Shown here: positions 8,259 through 17,384 of the stretch, one piece after another
Layout of the letters: every line of letters starts with the position of its first letter
Position numbering within the stretch: the first letter of the stretch is position 1
Source of the DNA: Terriglobales bacterium
GTDB lineage: Bacteria > Acidobacteriota > Terriglobia > Terriglobales > Acidobacteriaceae
Direction: 5' to 3'
Assembly: GCA_035561515.1 (NCBI GenBank)
Contig: DATMXP010000027.1
Span: 124,001 to 188,000 of the forward strand
DNA length: 64,000 nucleotides
Made by a program: the position numbers and the translations under genes
The notes under the pieces: model-generated
Databases searched by the model: none
Seen by the model: only the letters and a program-made list of their open reading frames with translations
What the model was told of the DNA's origin: nothing

Positions 8259-8684
8259 TTATGCTGCTACGTGGTTACCGTCGGAATTCGTGTGGCCGGT
8301 TCCGTCGTCGACGGAGCGCGGCATGAACACGGGCTGGTTCTTCATGGCGTTCGGCAGGAAGCGGTAGAAGCTGCGCACCGCGTCGCCAGAAGTTTCGAAT
8401 ACCTCAAACAACCTGTCCGTTCTCGTTAGCTCCAGAACCACCGATGCCTGGGGCGAAACGGCGGCGAGTTTCAATTCGCCATCGCGTTTCATCACCTCGG
8501 CCATGCAATGGAGCAGCATGTCTACGCCGGCGGCGTCCATCTGCCGAATCATGGAGCAGTCGAACACGAGTTGCGGCCTGTCGGTGTTGAGGAGCGGCTG
8601 AATGTCGCGAAGAAACATGCTCGCCTGTTTCTGATTAAGCCGGTCGGGCATGCGTTTCACGATCACGGGCCTACTCGTTTCCAT
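8259..8684 (-). CDS. STAS-domain protein lacking the phosphorylatable Ser
   Basis: About 141 residues, almost entirely a STAS domain (anti-sigma-factor antagonist fold). The conserved turn that in SpoIIAA reads DSSG, with the first Ser phosphorylated, is here D50-A51-A52-G53 (FDCSMIRQMDAAGVDMLL). The usual phosphoswitch is therefore absent. ATG at 8684 was preferred over an upstream TTG at 8696 because GAGGAG precedes it, although closely. The start overlaps the end of the upstream nucleotidyltransferase gene. STAS proteins inside polysaccharide loci often control synthesis or partner a transporter, and this one is immediately upstream of a flippase. Confidence 0.86.
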   Translation of the reverse strand: METSRPVIVKRMPDRLNQKQASMFLRDIQPLLNTDRPQLVFDCSMIRQMDAAGVDMLLHCMAEVMKRDGELKLAAVSPQASVVLELTRTDRLFEVFETSGDAVRSFYRFLPNAMKNQPVFMPRSVDDGTGHTNSDGNHVAA

Positions 8685-9831
8685 ATCTCCTCGCAATTGC
8701 TAGGTTTGCGGGGAACTCTCCGGCATCAACCGCGGGGGCGGCCGGTGCCTTGGTTTTCGCCGGAACCTCCAACGCCGCCGCAGGCGTAGCGATCGAATCC
8801 GGCAATGACGGCGGACATTCGCGATGGGACGACGCGAATACCCCCCGCAGGACTTGTGCGGGTAAGAAACTCACTAAGGACAGGAAGCCGCCGAGGGCAC
8901 GCAGGGGAGCGTTCGCCGACGCCTCACCGATCAAGCGCGGATCCGAGAATTCCACTTCCACATTGCGCTTGAGGTTCCACACCCGGCTACGGCCGACGAC
9001 GGAATGGCTTACGTCCAGTCCGGCGCCGAGATAGGTGTAGGGAAGAGTGCTTATGTTTTCGACTACAGTGCCGCAGTCCACCACGGTGTGGTGTTCGAGG
9101 GCGCTGCAACGGGTTACAACAGCGGCGGCACGGACACGAGATCCCGCGCCGATATATGCAGGGCTTAATACCCGTGCCCGGCGATGAACTTGAGCGCCGC
9201 GTCCGAGCCAGACTCCTGGCCGGATCTGTTTCCCCTCCGGCACAATCCGAACGCGCTGCATCAGCGCATCCACGGCCAGAGCACGCAGGTGATGAGGAGA
9301 CGTAAGGCGGTTCAGGTATCCGGTGAACAGATACGAATTGCAGGACTGCCGGAACTCCTTCAACTCATGACGGAACAGGTACGCAGCATCGTTACGCCGG
9401 GAACCGGTGATCGCGTAGATGTCCAGGCGCTCGCCGGTTTCGTCGATGACAGCGGTGATGCGACTTCCCCGGCCATTGTGAAACTGCATCAGGTCGCCGA
9501 AATCGATGTCCGCGTATGCGCCTAACCGCAAAAACAATACCAGGTCGGCGCCGGCCGTGGAGTACTCCTCGAATACGGCCTCCGCCTTGCGCCAAAGATC
9601 GTCTCCCGCTGCCTGCTGCCAGTTCCCGTGTTCTGCCGTGCCGGTCGGCCACGCGCTCGGTGGCGCTTCGGTGATCACCGTCGCGCGCTCCACACCCGCA
9701 TCTCTCAGCTTTTCAATAATCCGGAATGCGATCGGCTTCCCGAGCACGTCGGACAACGCGTAGGGAAGTCCGCCGATACTCTCGTGGGTTTTGCTCGGGG
9801 CCCCAAGAACAACGATCGCTCTTACATCCAT
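8671..9831 (-). CDS. Nucleotidyltransferase-like / left-handed beta-helix protein
   Basis: About 386 residues from ATG at 9831; translation further upstream would run into the previous gene. Residues 1-190 resemble the Rossmann-like NDP-sugar pyrophosphorylase fold (VRAIVVLGAP, VLGKPIAFRIIEKLRDAGVERATVIT), but the nucleotide loop GxGTRLxP is not present. Residues about 205-290 look like hexapeptide repeats of a left-handed beta helix (PGVWLGRGAQVHRRARV, PAYIGAGSRVRAAAVV). The C-terminal 90 residues are Pro/Ala-rich. It overlaps the upstream glycosyltransferase gene by 10 bases and the STAS gene downstream. It may be a degenerate or regulatory relative of sugar nucleotidyltransferases. Confidence 0.75.
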   Translation of the reverse strand: MDVRAIVVLGAPSKTHESIGGLPYALSDVLGKPIAFRIIEKLRDAGVERATVITEAPPSAWPTGTAEHGNWQQAAGDDLWRKAEAVFEEYSTAGADLVLFLRLGAYADIDFGDLMQFHNGRGSRITAVIDETGERLDIYAITGSRRNDAAYLFRHELKEFRQSCNSYLFTGYLNRLTSPHHLRALAVDALMQRVRIVPEGKQIRPGVWLGRGAQVHRRARVLSPAYIGAGSRVRAAAVVTRCSALEHHTVVDCGTVVENISTLPYTYLGAGLDVSHSVVGRSRVWNLKRNVEVEFSDPRLIGEASANAPLRALGGFLSLVSFLPAQVLRGVFASSHRECPPSLPDSIATPAAALEVPAKTKAPAAPAVDAGEFPANLAIARRYGNE

Positions 9832-11072
9832 GGTGCCCACCTCGGCGCAGCGGCGCGGAAAATGGCCGAACGCGATGGAATCCACGCCGGCAGGCGCCGG
9901 AACCGCGAAATCGGCTGAAGGGCCTTGGCTCTCTGGTGTACGTCAAACGACCGCAGGTATCGCCGCATAATCTGCGGCATCGTCATCCGCAATGCTGCGG
10001 AAAAATTTGCTTCCGCCATTTCTTTCTGCTTCTCAGGGGAATGCACGAGTTCAGTCATCGCATTGGCGAGACTTTTGGAATCACCTGTCTGGTAGAAATC
10101 GATAGCCAGACCTTCATCGATTGCCATGTCGCGGAAATCTTCGATGTCGGCCGAGATAATCGGGACGCCGTATTCGGCTGCGAGGTGCGCGACACCGCTG
10201 CTTCCCGTGGCCGATGAGTACGGCAGCACGAGGACGGTTGCGCTGCGGAACAGTTCCGCAATCTTTTCTTCCGGCACGTACCCGGTGAACACAATCCGAG
10301 GATCGTCCTGCACGCTCGCTGCCACTGACTCGACGTATCCGGGGGTCATCGGATGGTTCGCGCCGGCAATCACCAGTTTGCAGTCGGCCAGTTCCCGTGA
10401 CGCATGCTTGAAGGCATCGATCAACAGTTCCAGGCGCTTGTAGGTGCCCCACTTGCCGAATGCCAGAATTTTGTGTGGATTTCCACGAAGGTCGAAGTTC
10501 GGATATTCAGGACGTGCGCTCAGGATTCCATGTGACCGGAAATGAACATTCTCGCCGCGATAACGCTCGATCAATGTTCGACGATACGCTGGCAACAACA
10601 CTGAAACGGAGTTCGCGGCCAGCAGCATGCGCGTCGCGATCTTGCCGGCAAGACGGTAAAGCTTCGGCGAACGAACACCTGCATCGGTCAGGTCGATGTT
10701 GTCCATCAGGTGATGCAGAGTCACGTGCGTGTAAAAGCCCGCCATACGAATGAGCGCAGGGGCCGTTAATCCGGTGAAAGCGGCTACAGGATGATTTCCA
10801 AAGGTCGAGAACAGCAGGTTGAACCACACTACATCCGGCTTGATGTCGCGAACTGTATTCAGTAGTCGAAGCGCGTTCGTCTGGCGATTGAAGTCCCACA
10901 CGCGGCGAACGTCGAAGTCGTGCAACTCCTCCGTCGCTATTCCTTCGGTTTCATCGCCGAGCACCGTAACACTCAGCAACGGATCCGCCTGGAGTTCCCG
11001 CGCGATGTGGTATCCGTATTCGTTTAGTCCCCGCCGGCTCGGCGGAAACGCAGTGACCAAACAGATCTTCAT
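9822..11072 (-). CDS. Glycosyltransferase family 4
   Basis: A 416-residue GT-B enzyme. The N-terminus MKICLVTAFPPSRRGLNEYG is the typical first strand and glycine loop. The donor site reads VLVLPYSSATGSSGVAHLAAEYGVPIISAD, in which the usual EGFG is replaced by ATGSSG, as in some family-4 enzymes. It probably extends the glycan that the neighbouring flippase moves. The start ATG follows AGGGGCCC, a good ribosome-binding site, and the gene begins just 15 bases after the large TPR gene stops. The next gene overlaps its last 10 bases, so at least three genes form one transcription unit. Confidence 0.88.
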   Translation of the reverse strand: MKICLVTAFPPSRRGLNEYGYHIARELQADPLLSVTVLGDETEGIATEELHDFDVRRVWDFNRQTNALRLLNTVRDIKPDVVWFNLLFSTFGNHPVAAFTGLTAPALIRMAGFYTHVTLHHLMDNIDLTDAGVRSPKLYRLAGKIATRMLLAANSVSVLLPAYRRTLIERYRGENVHFRSHGILSARPEYPNFDLRGNPHKILAFGKWGTYKRLELLIDAFKHASRELADCKLVIAGANHPMTPGYVESVAASVQDDPRIVFTGYVPEEKIAELFRSATVLVLPYSSATGSSGVAHLAAEYGVPIISADIEDFRDMAIDEGLAIDFYQTGDSKSLANAMTELVHSPEKQKEMAEANFSAALRMTMPQIMRRYLRSFDVHQRAKALQPISRFRRLPAWIPSRSAIFRAAAPRWAPWM

Positions 11073-11087
11073 GGGCCCCTATCTGAC

Positions 11088-14000
11088 CTAAAAGAGCGAC
11101 AGGCGAATTACCGGTCGGAAAATCGACTGGCCGCGGCCAGAGAAATTCATAAATGTGTCTTGCTGGAAACCGATTGAGAACCGCAGCGGATACTCCACCG
11201 GAAACTGCCCCGAACCGTCATCGAACATGCGACGAAGAGGCTTCACATAAGAGATGAAGATTCCGCTCTGTACGTTGTCATAATCGTGAATACCCATGCC
11301 ACGAGAGTAGGCGCCGTTGGCCTCAATCTCCCAATTCTTGGCCGGCTTGATTTCCAGGCGCATGGCGGGCCGCGCTGCCTGTGCAATGGCGTAGAACTGG
11401 TCCTGCACGCGCCAGGAACGTATGTATTCGCCCAATATTGTGGCTTTTACGCGCTGGCCGAATTTGCGCGAGATACCCGCGTAGCTCGAAGTTGAGAAGA
11501 ATTCACGTGGCAGCGGGTTCAATTGAAGGTCGCGGACCGAGTAGCCCGTCACCAGCGCGGTCTTACCCCACGGACGGCCTACTGTGAATTCCAGCCTCGC
11601 CCCGAGGTCGCGCGAGCTCAAGTCGCGTTCGTTGAATCCACCTGATTCGTGATACGCATTGCCGCTGATCGAGAGCCAGTTCCAGAATGAGTTCGTCGTC
11701 ATGTACACGAACTGCCGGAACAGGTTCTGGTTGATCTCGAGGGGCGATTCCTTGTCGCGCCGGAAGGTCATCTGAACCCCGGTGTTAAAGATTAGCGAAT
11801 TGCGTCCGATCCTCAGAATCGGGTTCAGAGCTCCGTTCAAGGTATAGTCGTAAGTGTTACGGCTTAGGATCACATTCTCGCTTGGAAGCGAAACCTCGCC
11901 TCTCGCGTTACGTACCTGGAAGAATCCGGTGATGGCCGGCAATCCGGGCTGCCTCATGCGGAAGGCATTCGTCCACCGCGATTCCAGAGACGAGCGCGGC
12001 GGAGGCAGTGCGCCATTCGCGCCGGTGCCAAAGAACTGAGCATCGAGTCCGTATATGGTGGCGTCCTCGAAGATTGGCGCCATGGTGAAGTCGCTCGATA
12101 CGGAGAACTTGTTGTTAATCGTGAGTCCCTGCTCACCAGCGAGGTCGAGCATCGCTCGCGAAGTGACGTCGTTCTCCTGCCCAGCCAGCGAATCGGCCTG
12201 GGCGAACGCCGTCAGAGCGCGGGCATCTTCATGGCGCTGCCGATACATATTCGCCATGGCCAGCTTGTAGTCATAGTTGTCGGAATAGTCGTCCGGACTT
12301 CCCAGGCTTGCCAGCACGGCCTGGGCATCGGCGTTGTCTCCCTGTGCGAGGAAGGTGTTCGCCAGGCCGATCGCCACCACTTCGTCGGCAGCGCCAGCGG
12401 TTTTCGCGCGCTCGAACATGCGACGTGCCAGGTCGAAGTCGTTCATCCCCAGCATGATGTTCGCCGCTTCAACGTAATTATCGGCGGTCACCGGAGTTGA
12501 TTCTCCGATTCGCGCTTCGGCAAATGCCAGCGAGACTTGCTGCTTAGCATCGTCCCACTTTCCGTCGCGTGCCATCACCCTCGCGAAAGCAAGGCGGGCA
12601 TCCACGCGGTTCGTGTCAGGCGCGTCCAGTGCGGCGGTAAACCGCTCCATGGCAGCGTCGCGTTCGCCGAGTATCAGCAGGGCATCGCCGGTGGCCAGCA
12701 GCACGCCAGCCTGATCGCCACCCTCACGCTCCGCAGCTTCCACGTACCGGAACGTCTCGGCCCGGCGGTGAAGTTGCGCATTGGCGTGTGCCAATTGCGC
12801 GTAGATGAACGGATCCTCCGGCTGCAATTGAAGCGCCGTGTTCAGGGCCTGGATGGCATCGCCGTAGCGGTGCTGGTAATACAGGGTGTCTGCCAGCGAG
12901 AGATGCAGCTTGATGTCGTTTGGCGAATACCTCAGCGCCGCTCGATATTCTGTTTCCGCCTTGTTCAGTAGGCGCTGCTGACGGTACGCCGTGGCGCGAA
13001 CCAGATGCGTCGCACCGGATTCACCCAGCAACTTCTCCGCCGTGTCCACATGATCCAGGGCATCCTTCGAGCGCCGAAGCTGTAAGGCTGAGAACGCCAT
13101 GCCGAGCTGTGCGACGCCATTTTTGGGCTCCATCTTGAGGGCGGTTTGGAAGTCCTTCACGGCTTGGTTCGCGTTCTGAAGATCGTTCAGGACGTACCCG
13201 CGGTTCACGTACCCGTTCACCATCTTGGGATCCTTCTCGATGGCTCGCGTGTAATCGGCAACAGCCTGGGTCAGCAACTGCGACTGTTTATGAACGTGTC
13301 CGGCAAGTAGCGGAAAGTTCGCTTCCTTGGGCAGAATGCTCTCGAAGCGGCTCACCACCTCAAGCGTGTCATCGTATCGGCCCAGGTTATACAGGTCATA
13401 TCCGAGATAGACCGCGGCGTTGCGGTCATCAGTAAGCGTCTGAAGCACCTGCCGGGCGAGAGTGGCCGATTCGCGGTACTTGCCGATGTGGAAAAGGTAG
13501 CGTGCCGTTTCGCGCTTTACGCGAGGGTCATCGTTCATCGACCCTTTGGCACGCTCAACCCAATGTCCGGCCAACGGGACTTGATGGTTTTCAAGTGCAG
13601 CGTTGGCGGCATTGGCTACCACCGCCGGGTTCTGCGGCGCGATCTTGTAGGCGCGTTCGTAGCTGTCGTTCGCTTCTTTAAACCGTCCCGCCCCGGCGTA
13701 AAGATCGCCCATGGCGAGGTACGCTACGTAATCGTCCGGATAGGCTTTCGCCAGCTTCATGAAATATTCGGCAGCCGTCTTTACGTCGCCGTCTTCCCGA
13801 TACAGGTAGCCGAGCGATTCAAGGGCAAACCGATTGTTCGGTTCTCTTTTGAGGACCGTCATGTATAACTTGCGTGCTTCGTCCTTCTTCTTCAGCTTCC
13901 ACAGGAGGTTGCCGTACTGGAGGGTAATGTTGATGTTCTCCGGATCGATCTGAAGAGCTTGTTTCAAGTCCGTTTCCGCTCCGGCGTAGTCTTCGCCGGC

Positions 14001-15275
14001 AGTTCGAATCGCTGCACGAACACGCAGGAACTCTGCTTTCGCGGGACCTTCCACCTGGAGCTTGCTCATCTCGGTTTCGGCGATCTGCATCTGCTGACGC
14101 GCGCCTTCCTTGTTTCCAGCTTCGCGATAGAGATCAGCAAGGTTCAGCCGCAACTGAATCGGATAAAGCATTCCTTCCGGAGTTCCGCCGGCGGGAATCG
14201 CCGCCAACGCCTTTTCGTACTCGGCGATCGCATCCTGCTGCCGGTTTTCGGCTCGGGCGAGGACCGCTTTAATAGCGTGCAGGCGGTAGTGGCCGGCATC
14301 GAGCTTTTCGGAACGGGCGATATATTGCCGGGCTTTGCCGAGATCTCCTGCTCGCAACTGTGCCTGTGCCGCGCTCAGTTGCAGCGTGATCTGTTGCGGT
14401 TGCAGATCCGCGGCCTTCGAATAGGTGTCGGCCGATTCTTTCTTGTCTCCGTTTAACTCGTAGCTGTATGCGAGGTCGGCTAGTACGTCGGGCGTCTTCT
14501 TGGGCGCGCTCTTCAGTGTAAGAACTGCATTGCGGTAGTCATGAACTTCACGGTAGTAGTTTGCAACCGCCCGGAAGATATCCACATTGTTCGGCGAACG
14601 CCGCTTCGCTTTGTCGAGAAGGGCCTTAGCCTGTTCAGGCTGCTTCAGTTTCATGTAGGCGATGGCCATCAGCAGCTCGGCGTGTGACGAGGGCTTCATG
14701 TTTTCGGCACGTTGCAGGAGGTCGAGTCCGCGCTGGGTGTCGCCTGTCTGGATGAATAGCTCGCCTGCGATCAGCAAGTCGGTGTCGCGCTTCGGGTTTG
14801 CTGCGATTACCTGAAGAAGCAACCGCTTGGCTTCATCGGTACGGCCCATGCGCATGTACGTCTGCGCCAGACCGGAAAGGCCTTCCACTGAGCCTGGCTG
14901 AAGTTGCAGGCCTTTTTGAAACGCACTGAGCGACGTCGGGTATCGGCCCGCCAGGCGCGAAGTGTAACCGAGCAGGAACCAGAGCTTCGCATCCTGGGGG
15001 GCAGCCTTCACGGCGCGTTCGGCATAGTTCGCGGCGCCGGAGGTATCTCCGTTCTTTAGCGCGGTTTCTGCTGCACGTGCCATTCGACCAACTTCGATAC
15101 TGCTGCCCCAGCCAATTCCGCCGGATGAGTTGCTGCTGGCAGCCGCACCCTTGCGGCTGTTCTGAGCCGGCTGGGCCTGTTGCTGCCCGCCGATCTCAAA
15201 CGTCTGCGCATTCGCGGTTACGAACGCGAGCGCCAGGAGGGAACAGTTAGTAACGTTTATAAGAAAACTTTTCAC
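11088..15275 (-). CDS. Very long TPR protein with C-terminal outer-membrane barrel
   Basis: 1395 residues from GTG at 15275, chosen because KSFLINVTNCSLLALAFVTANAQ is then a clean signal peptide and GGTGG lies five bases upstream; a second GTG at 15305 is possible. Residues about 50-1000 are tandem tetratricopeptide repeats, more than twenty by eye (for example NPKRDTDLLIAGELFIQTGD). The last 320 residues alternate polar and hydrophobic strands with many aromatic residues and finish PVIRLSLF, a C-terminal Phe typical of BAM-inserted barrels. The order of TPR superhelix then barrel matches polysaccharide exporters such as BcsC and PgaA. Leading a glycosyltransferase/flippase operon, it is best read as the outer-membrane export component. 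Confidence 0.82.
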   Translation of the reverse strand: MKSFLINVTNCSLLALAFVTANAQTFEIGGQQQAQPAQNSRKGAAASSNSSGGIGWGSSIEVGRMARAAETALKNGDTSGAANYAERAVKAAPQDAKLWFLLGYTSRLAGRYPTSLSAFQKGLQLQPGSVEGLSGLAQTYMRMGRTDEAKRLLLQVIAANPKRDTDLLIAGELFIQTGDTQRGLDLLQRAENMKPSSHAELLMAIAYMKLKQPEQAKALLDKAKRRSPNNVDIFRAVANYYREVHDYRNAVLTLKSAPKKTPDVLADLAYSYELNGDKKESADTYSKAADLQPQQITLQLSAAQAQLRAGDLGKARQYIARSEKLDAGHYRLHAIKAVLARAENRQQDAIAEYEKALAAIPAGGTPEGMLYPIQLRLNLADLYREAGNKEGARQQMQIAETEMSKLQVEGPAKAEFLRVRAAIRTAGEDYAGAETDLKQALQIDPENINITLQYGNLLWKLKKKDEARKLYMTVLKREPNNRFALESLGYLYREDGDVKTAAEYFMKLAKAYPDDYVAYLAMGDLYAGAGRFKEANDSYERAYKIAPQNPAVVANAANAALENHQVPLAGHWVERAKGSMNDDPRVKRETARYLFHIGKYRESATLARQVLQTLTDDRNAAVYLGYDLYNLGRYDDTLEVVSRFESILPKEANFPLLAGHVHKQSQLLTQAVADYTRAIEKDPKMVNGYVNRGYVLNDLQNANQAVKDFQTALKMEPKNGVAQLGMAFSALQLRRSKDALDHVDTAEKLLGESGATHLVRATAYRQQRLLNKAETEYRAALRYSPNDIKLHLSLADTLYYQHRYGDAIQALNTALQLQPEDPFIYAQLAHANAQLHRRAETFRYVEAAEREGGDQAGVLLATGDALLILGERDAAMERFTAALDAPDTNRVDARLAFARVMARDGKWDDAKQQVSLAFAEARIGESTPVTADNYVEAANIMLGMNDFDLARRMFERAKTAGAADEVVAIGLANTFLAQGDNADAQAVLASLGSPDDYSDNYDYKLAMANMYRQRHEDARALTAFAQADSLAGQENDVTSRAMLDLAGEQGLTINNKFSVSSDFTMAPIFEDATIYGLDAQFFGTGANGALPPPRSSLESRWTNAFRMRQPGLPAITGFFQVRNARGEVSLPSENVILSRNTYDYTLNGALNPILRIGRNSLIFNTGVQMTFRRDKESPLEINQNLFRQFVYMTTNSFWNWLSISGNAYHESGGFNERDLSSRDLGARLEFTVGRPWGKTALVTGYSVRDLQLNPLPREFFSTSSYAGISRKFGQRVKATILGEYIRSWRVQDQFYAIAQAARPAMRLEIKPAKNWEIEANGAYSRGMGIHDYDNVQSGIFISYVKPLRRMFDDGSGQFPVEYPLRFSIGFQQDTFMNFSGRGQSIFRPVIRLSLF

Positions 15276-15635
15276 GGGACCACCAGGAGTAAGCAGACGT
15301 GGCACTTCTCACCATCGCAAGCCGGATTCCATCTCAAGGGGTTACGGCTTACGCCTGAAAACTGCCGAAGTTGGATTGCGCTTGATTCCATCTCTGAATG
15401 TAGTGAGCTCGAAAGTACCCAGTATGTGTCTTTGTGTACTCACTTGTTCCGCATTGCGCCATTACGTAACGGGACGTCTGCGTCGTTCGTAATTGCTCCG
15501 CTGCTTGTTTGTGACTCCAGAGCGGCTTTTGGTTGCAAGCAACAGCTCACATAAGTTTCGTTTCTTCTCAAGTCAACCCGAGAAGCACGTCAGGAATCAA
15601 AACTGCTCCGGAAGGGAAAAGCATGGAGGAATTCA
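15276..15635. promoter_or_regulatory. Divergent promoter region of the polysaccharide locus
   Basis: About 360 bases separate the leftward TPR gene from the rightward membrane-protein gene, so both promoters must lie here. No confident sigma-70 hexamer pair was picked out. An 11-base direct repeat, GATTCCATCTC, occurs at 15325-15335 and 15384-15394, 59 bases apart. A small palindrome TTACGTAA lies near 15471. Either could bind a regulator, but support is weak. The rightward gene has a strong ribosome-binding site (GGAGGAATTCA before GTG). Confidence 0.4.
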
Positions 15636-17384
15636 GTGAACTCGGTTTCACCATCTCCCAGCGCATCGCGCGCTGTGTCCGTTACAGTCATTCTTCTCCT
15701 CGCCCTGGCGGTGCATGGTCCGCTCCTGCTGATGCAGCTGCCGGCGAATTCATACGACGCCTATACGCATATGTTCATGGCGTCGCACTATGCCGGACAT
15801 TGGTTCAATCCGTGGAATGAGAAGTGGTTTGCAGGTTTCTCACAGACGACCTACCCGCCCCTCGCCCATCAGTTGATCGCGCTGTTCTCGTACTTGTTCG
15901 GACTGACGATGTCCTACATGTTCGTGCAGTTGGTCGCCATTCTTCTGATTGCGGTGGGCATCTTGCGTTATGCGCGGCTCTGGGTCGATGAACAAAGCGC
16001 GAGTTATGCCGCCTTGGGAGCCGTCTTCCTGGGATCGCTCGGCATGCTCACTTACCAGTCCGGGCAGATCAATACGATCCTGGGCTCGGCGTTAACGCTG
16101 AACGCGATCCCATACTTCTATCGCTGGCTGCGCTCGAACACTCTCAGCAACCTGGTGAAGGGCGTTCTGCTGACGATGAGCGCTGCGGCTGTACACCACA
16201 TCACGCTCATCAGCATTGTGCTGTTTGCCGCGCCTGTGGTTTGGCTTGCTTTGGTGGATCGCAACCAGGAAGGTGCCGAGGCTTCTGCGCCCGGCGTTAT
16301 TTCCCGCGCGCTGGCGTTCGGCGCTCTTGTGGGCATCGGAATTGCCCTTGTGCTGCTGCCGTTCTGGATTTCGTTCTTCAAGAATCCGGTCACGCAGCTT
16401 CCGATTCCACATCCGAGCCGCGACAACTATCTGCTCAATTTGAAAACAGGTCTCAACTACTGGCTGATTCCGTATGGAGCGCTCGCGCTGGTGGTGCCGT
16501 ACATGTTCCTGCGTGGTGCGACGAGCCGTCGTCTTCGTCCACTGTTCGTTGGATGGTGGGTCACGTTCCTGATCGGCCTCGGTGGAACCACACCTTTCGC
16601 GAAGTTGCTGTTCAATCGTTTCTTCTACGTCTTCACTTACGAGCGCTTCACGTTCGTATCCACGTTGATGGTGCTTCCATTAGCGGGTCTGCTGGCAGCT
16701 CATCTGATCAACCGTTATGGACGGAAGGCCTTGGTCGGAGTCTTCGCCGCCATGGTGGCGACGTTCGCGACATCCGTTGCCTGGATGCAGTTCAACCCCA
16801 TCGGGGACACGAGCTTCAAGGTAGACCAGGTCATCGCGTTCATGAATCGCGATGACCATTCGAAGTTCCGCTACCTGACGCTTGGGTTTGGCTCATTGTT
16901 CTCGAAGGTCTCGATCGAGGTGAATGCCAGTACCGTCGACGGCGACTACAACTCCGCCCGTTTGTTGCCCGAAATGACGCAGTACGGCGCAGGAAAACTG
17001 GACAACGCAAAGTACTACGGCCTGGGTGGCATGGAGTCGCTCCGTGCCATGCTCAAGCACGCCAACCAGTACGGCCTGAAGTACATTTTCGTGCGCGACC
17101 GTTTCTATGAGCCGCTGCTCGCGTTCGCCGGATGGCGTACGGCCGAGCAGTACGATAACGGCAACGTTACGCTCTGGGTGAAGGATGATGTTCCTCCCGC
17201 CCAGAAAATGGACTTTGGCGCTCCGCCTCCGCCATGGCAAGGCTTGATCTGGGGCCTGTTGCCGATCTCGGTGGCGCTGCTTTCCTTGCTCAGCGTTGTG
17301 CTGTTGCACGAGCGTCGCAGACTCGCTGAAACCTACGAATTCCCAGCCACTGACGAAGCGGTGGCGTTGCGGGAGGCGAAGTAA
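15636..17384 (+). CDS. Polytopic membrane protein, GT-C / PTPS-related type
   Basis: 582 residues with about 11-12 hydrophobic helices. The first extracytoplasmic loop contains D41-A-Y-T-H45 (NSYDAYTHMFMASHYAGHWFN). This resembles the acidic loop of GT-C glycosyltransferases and the 6-pyruvoyl-tetrahydropterin-synthase-related membrane family. A periplasmic domain of about 120 residues (about 400-520) precedes the last helix. It may transfer a sugar from a polyprenyl-phosphate donor, but activity is inference. The start is GTG behind a strong GGAGGA ribosome-binding site. The stop codon TAA shares a base with the next ATG (TAATG), so the downstream gene is translationally coupled. Confidence 0.75.
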   Translation: MNSVSPSPSASRAVSVTVILLLALAVHGPLLLMQLPANSYDAYTHMFMASHYAGHWFNPWNEKWFAGFSQTTYPPLAHQLIALFSYLFGLTMSYMFVQLVAILLIAVGILRYARLWVDEQSASYAALGAVFLGSLGMLTYQSGQINTILGSALTLNAIPYFYRWLRSNTLSNLVKGVLLTMSAAAVHHITLISIVLFAAPVVWLALVDRNQEGAEASAPGVISRALAFGALVGIGIALVLLPFWISFFKNPVTQLPIPHPSRDNYLLNLKTGLNYWLIPYGALALVVPYMFLRGATSRRLRPLFVGWWVTFLIGLGGTTPFAKLLFNRFFYVFTYERFTFVSTLMVLPLAGLLAAHLINRYGRKALVGVFAAMVATFATSVAWMQFNPIGDTSFKVDQVIAFMNRDDHSKFRYLTLGFGSLFSKVSIEVNASTVDGDYNSARLLPEMTQYGAGKLDNAKYYGLGGMESLRAMLKHANQYGLKYIFVRDRFYEPLLAFAGWRTAEQYDNGNVTLWVKDDVPPAQKMDFGAPPPPWQGLIWGLLPISVALLSLLSVVLLHERRRLAETYEFPATDEAVALREAK

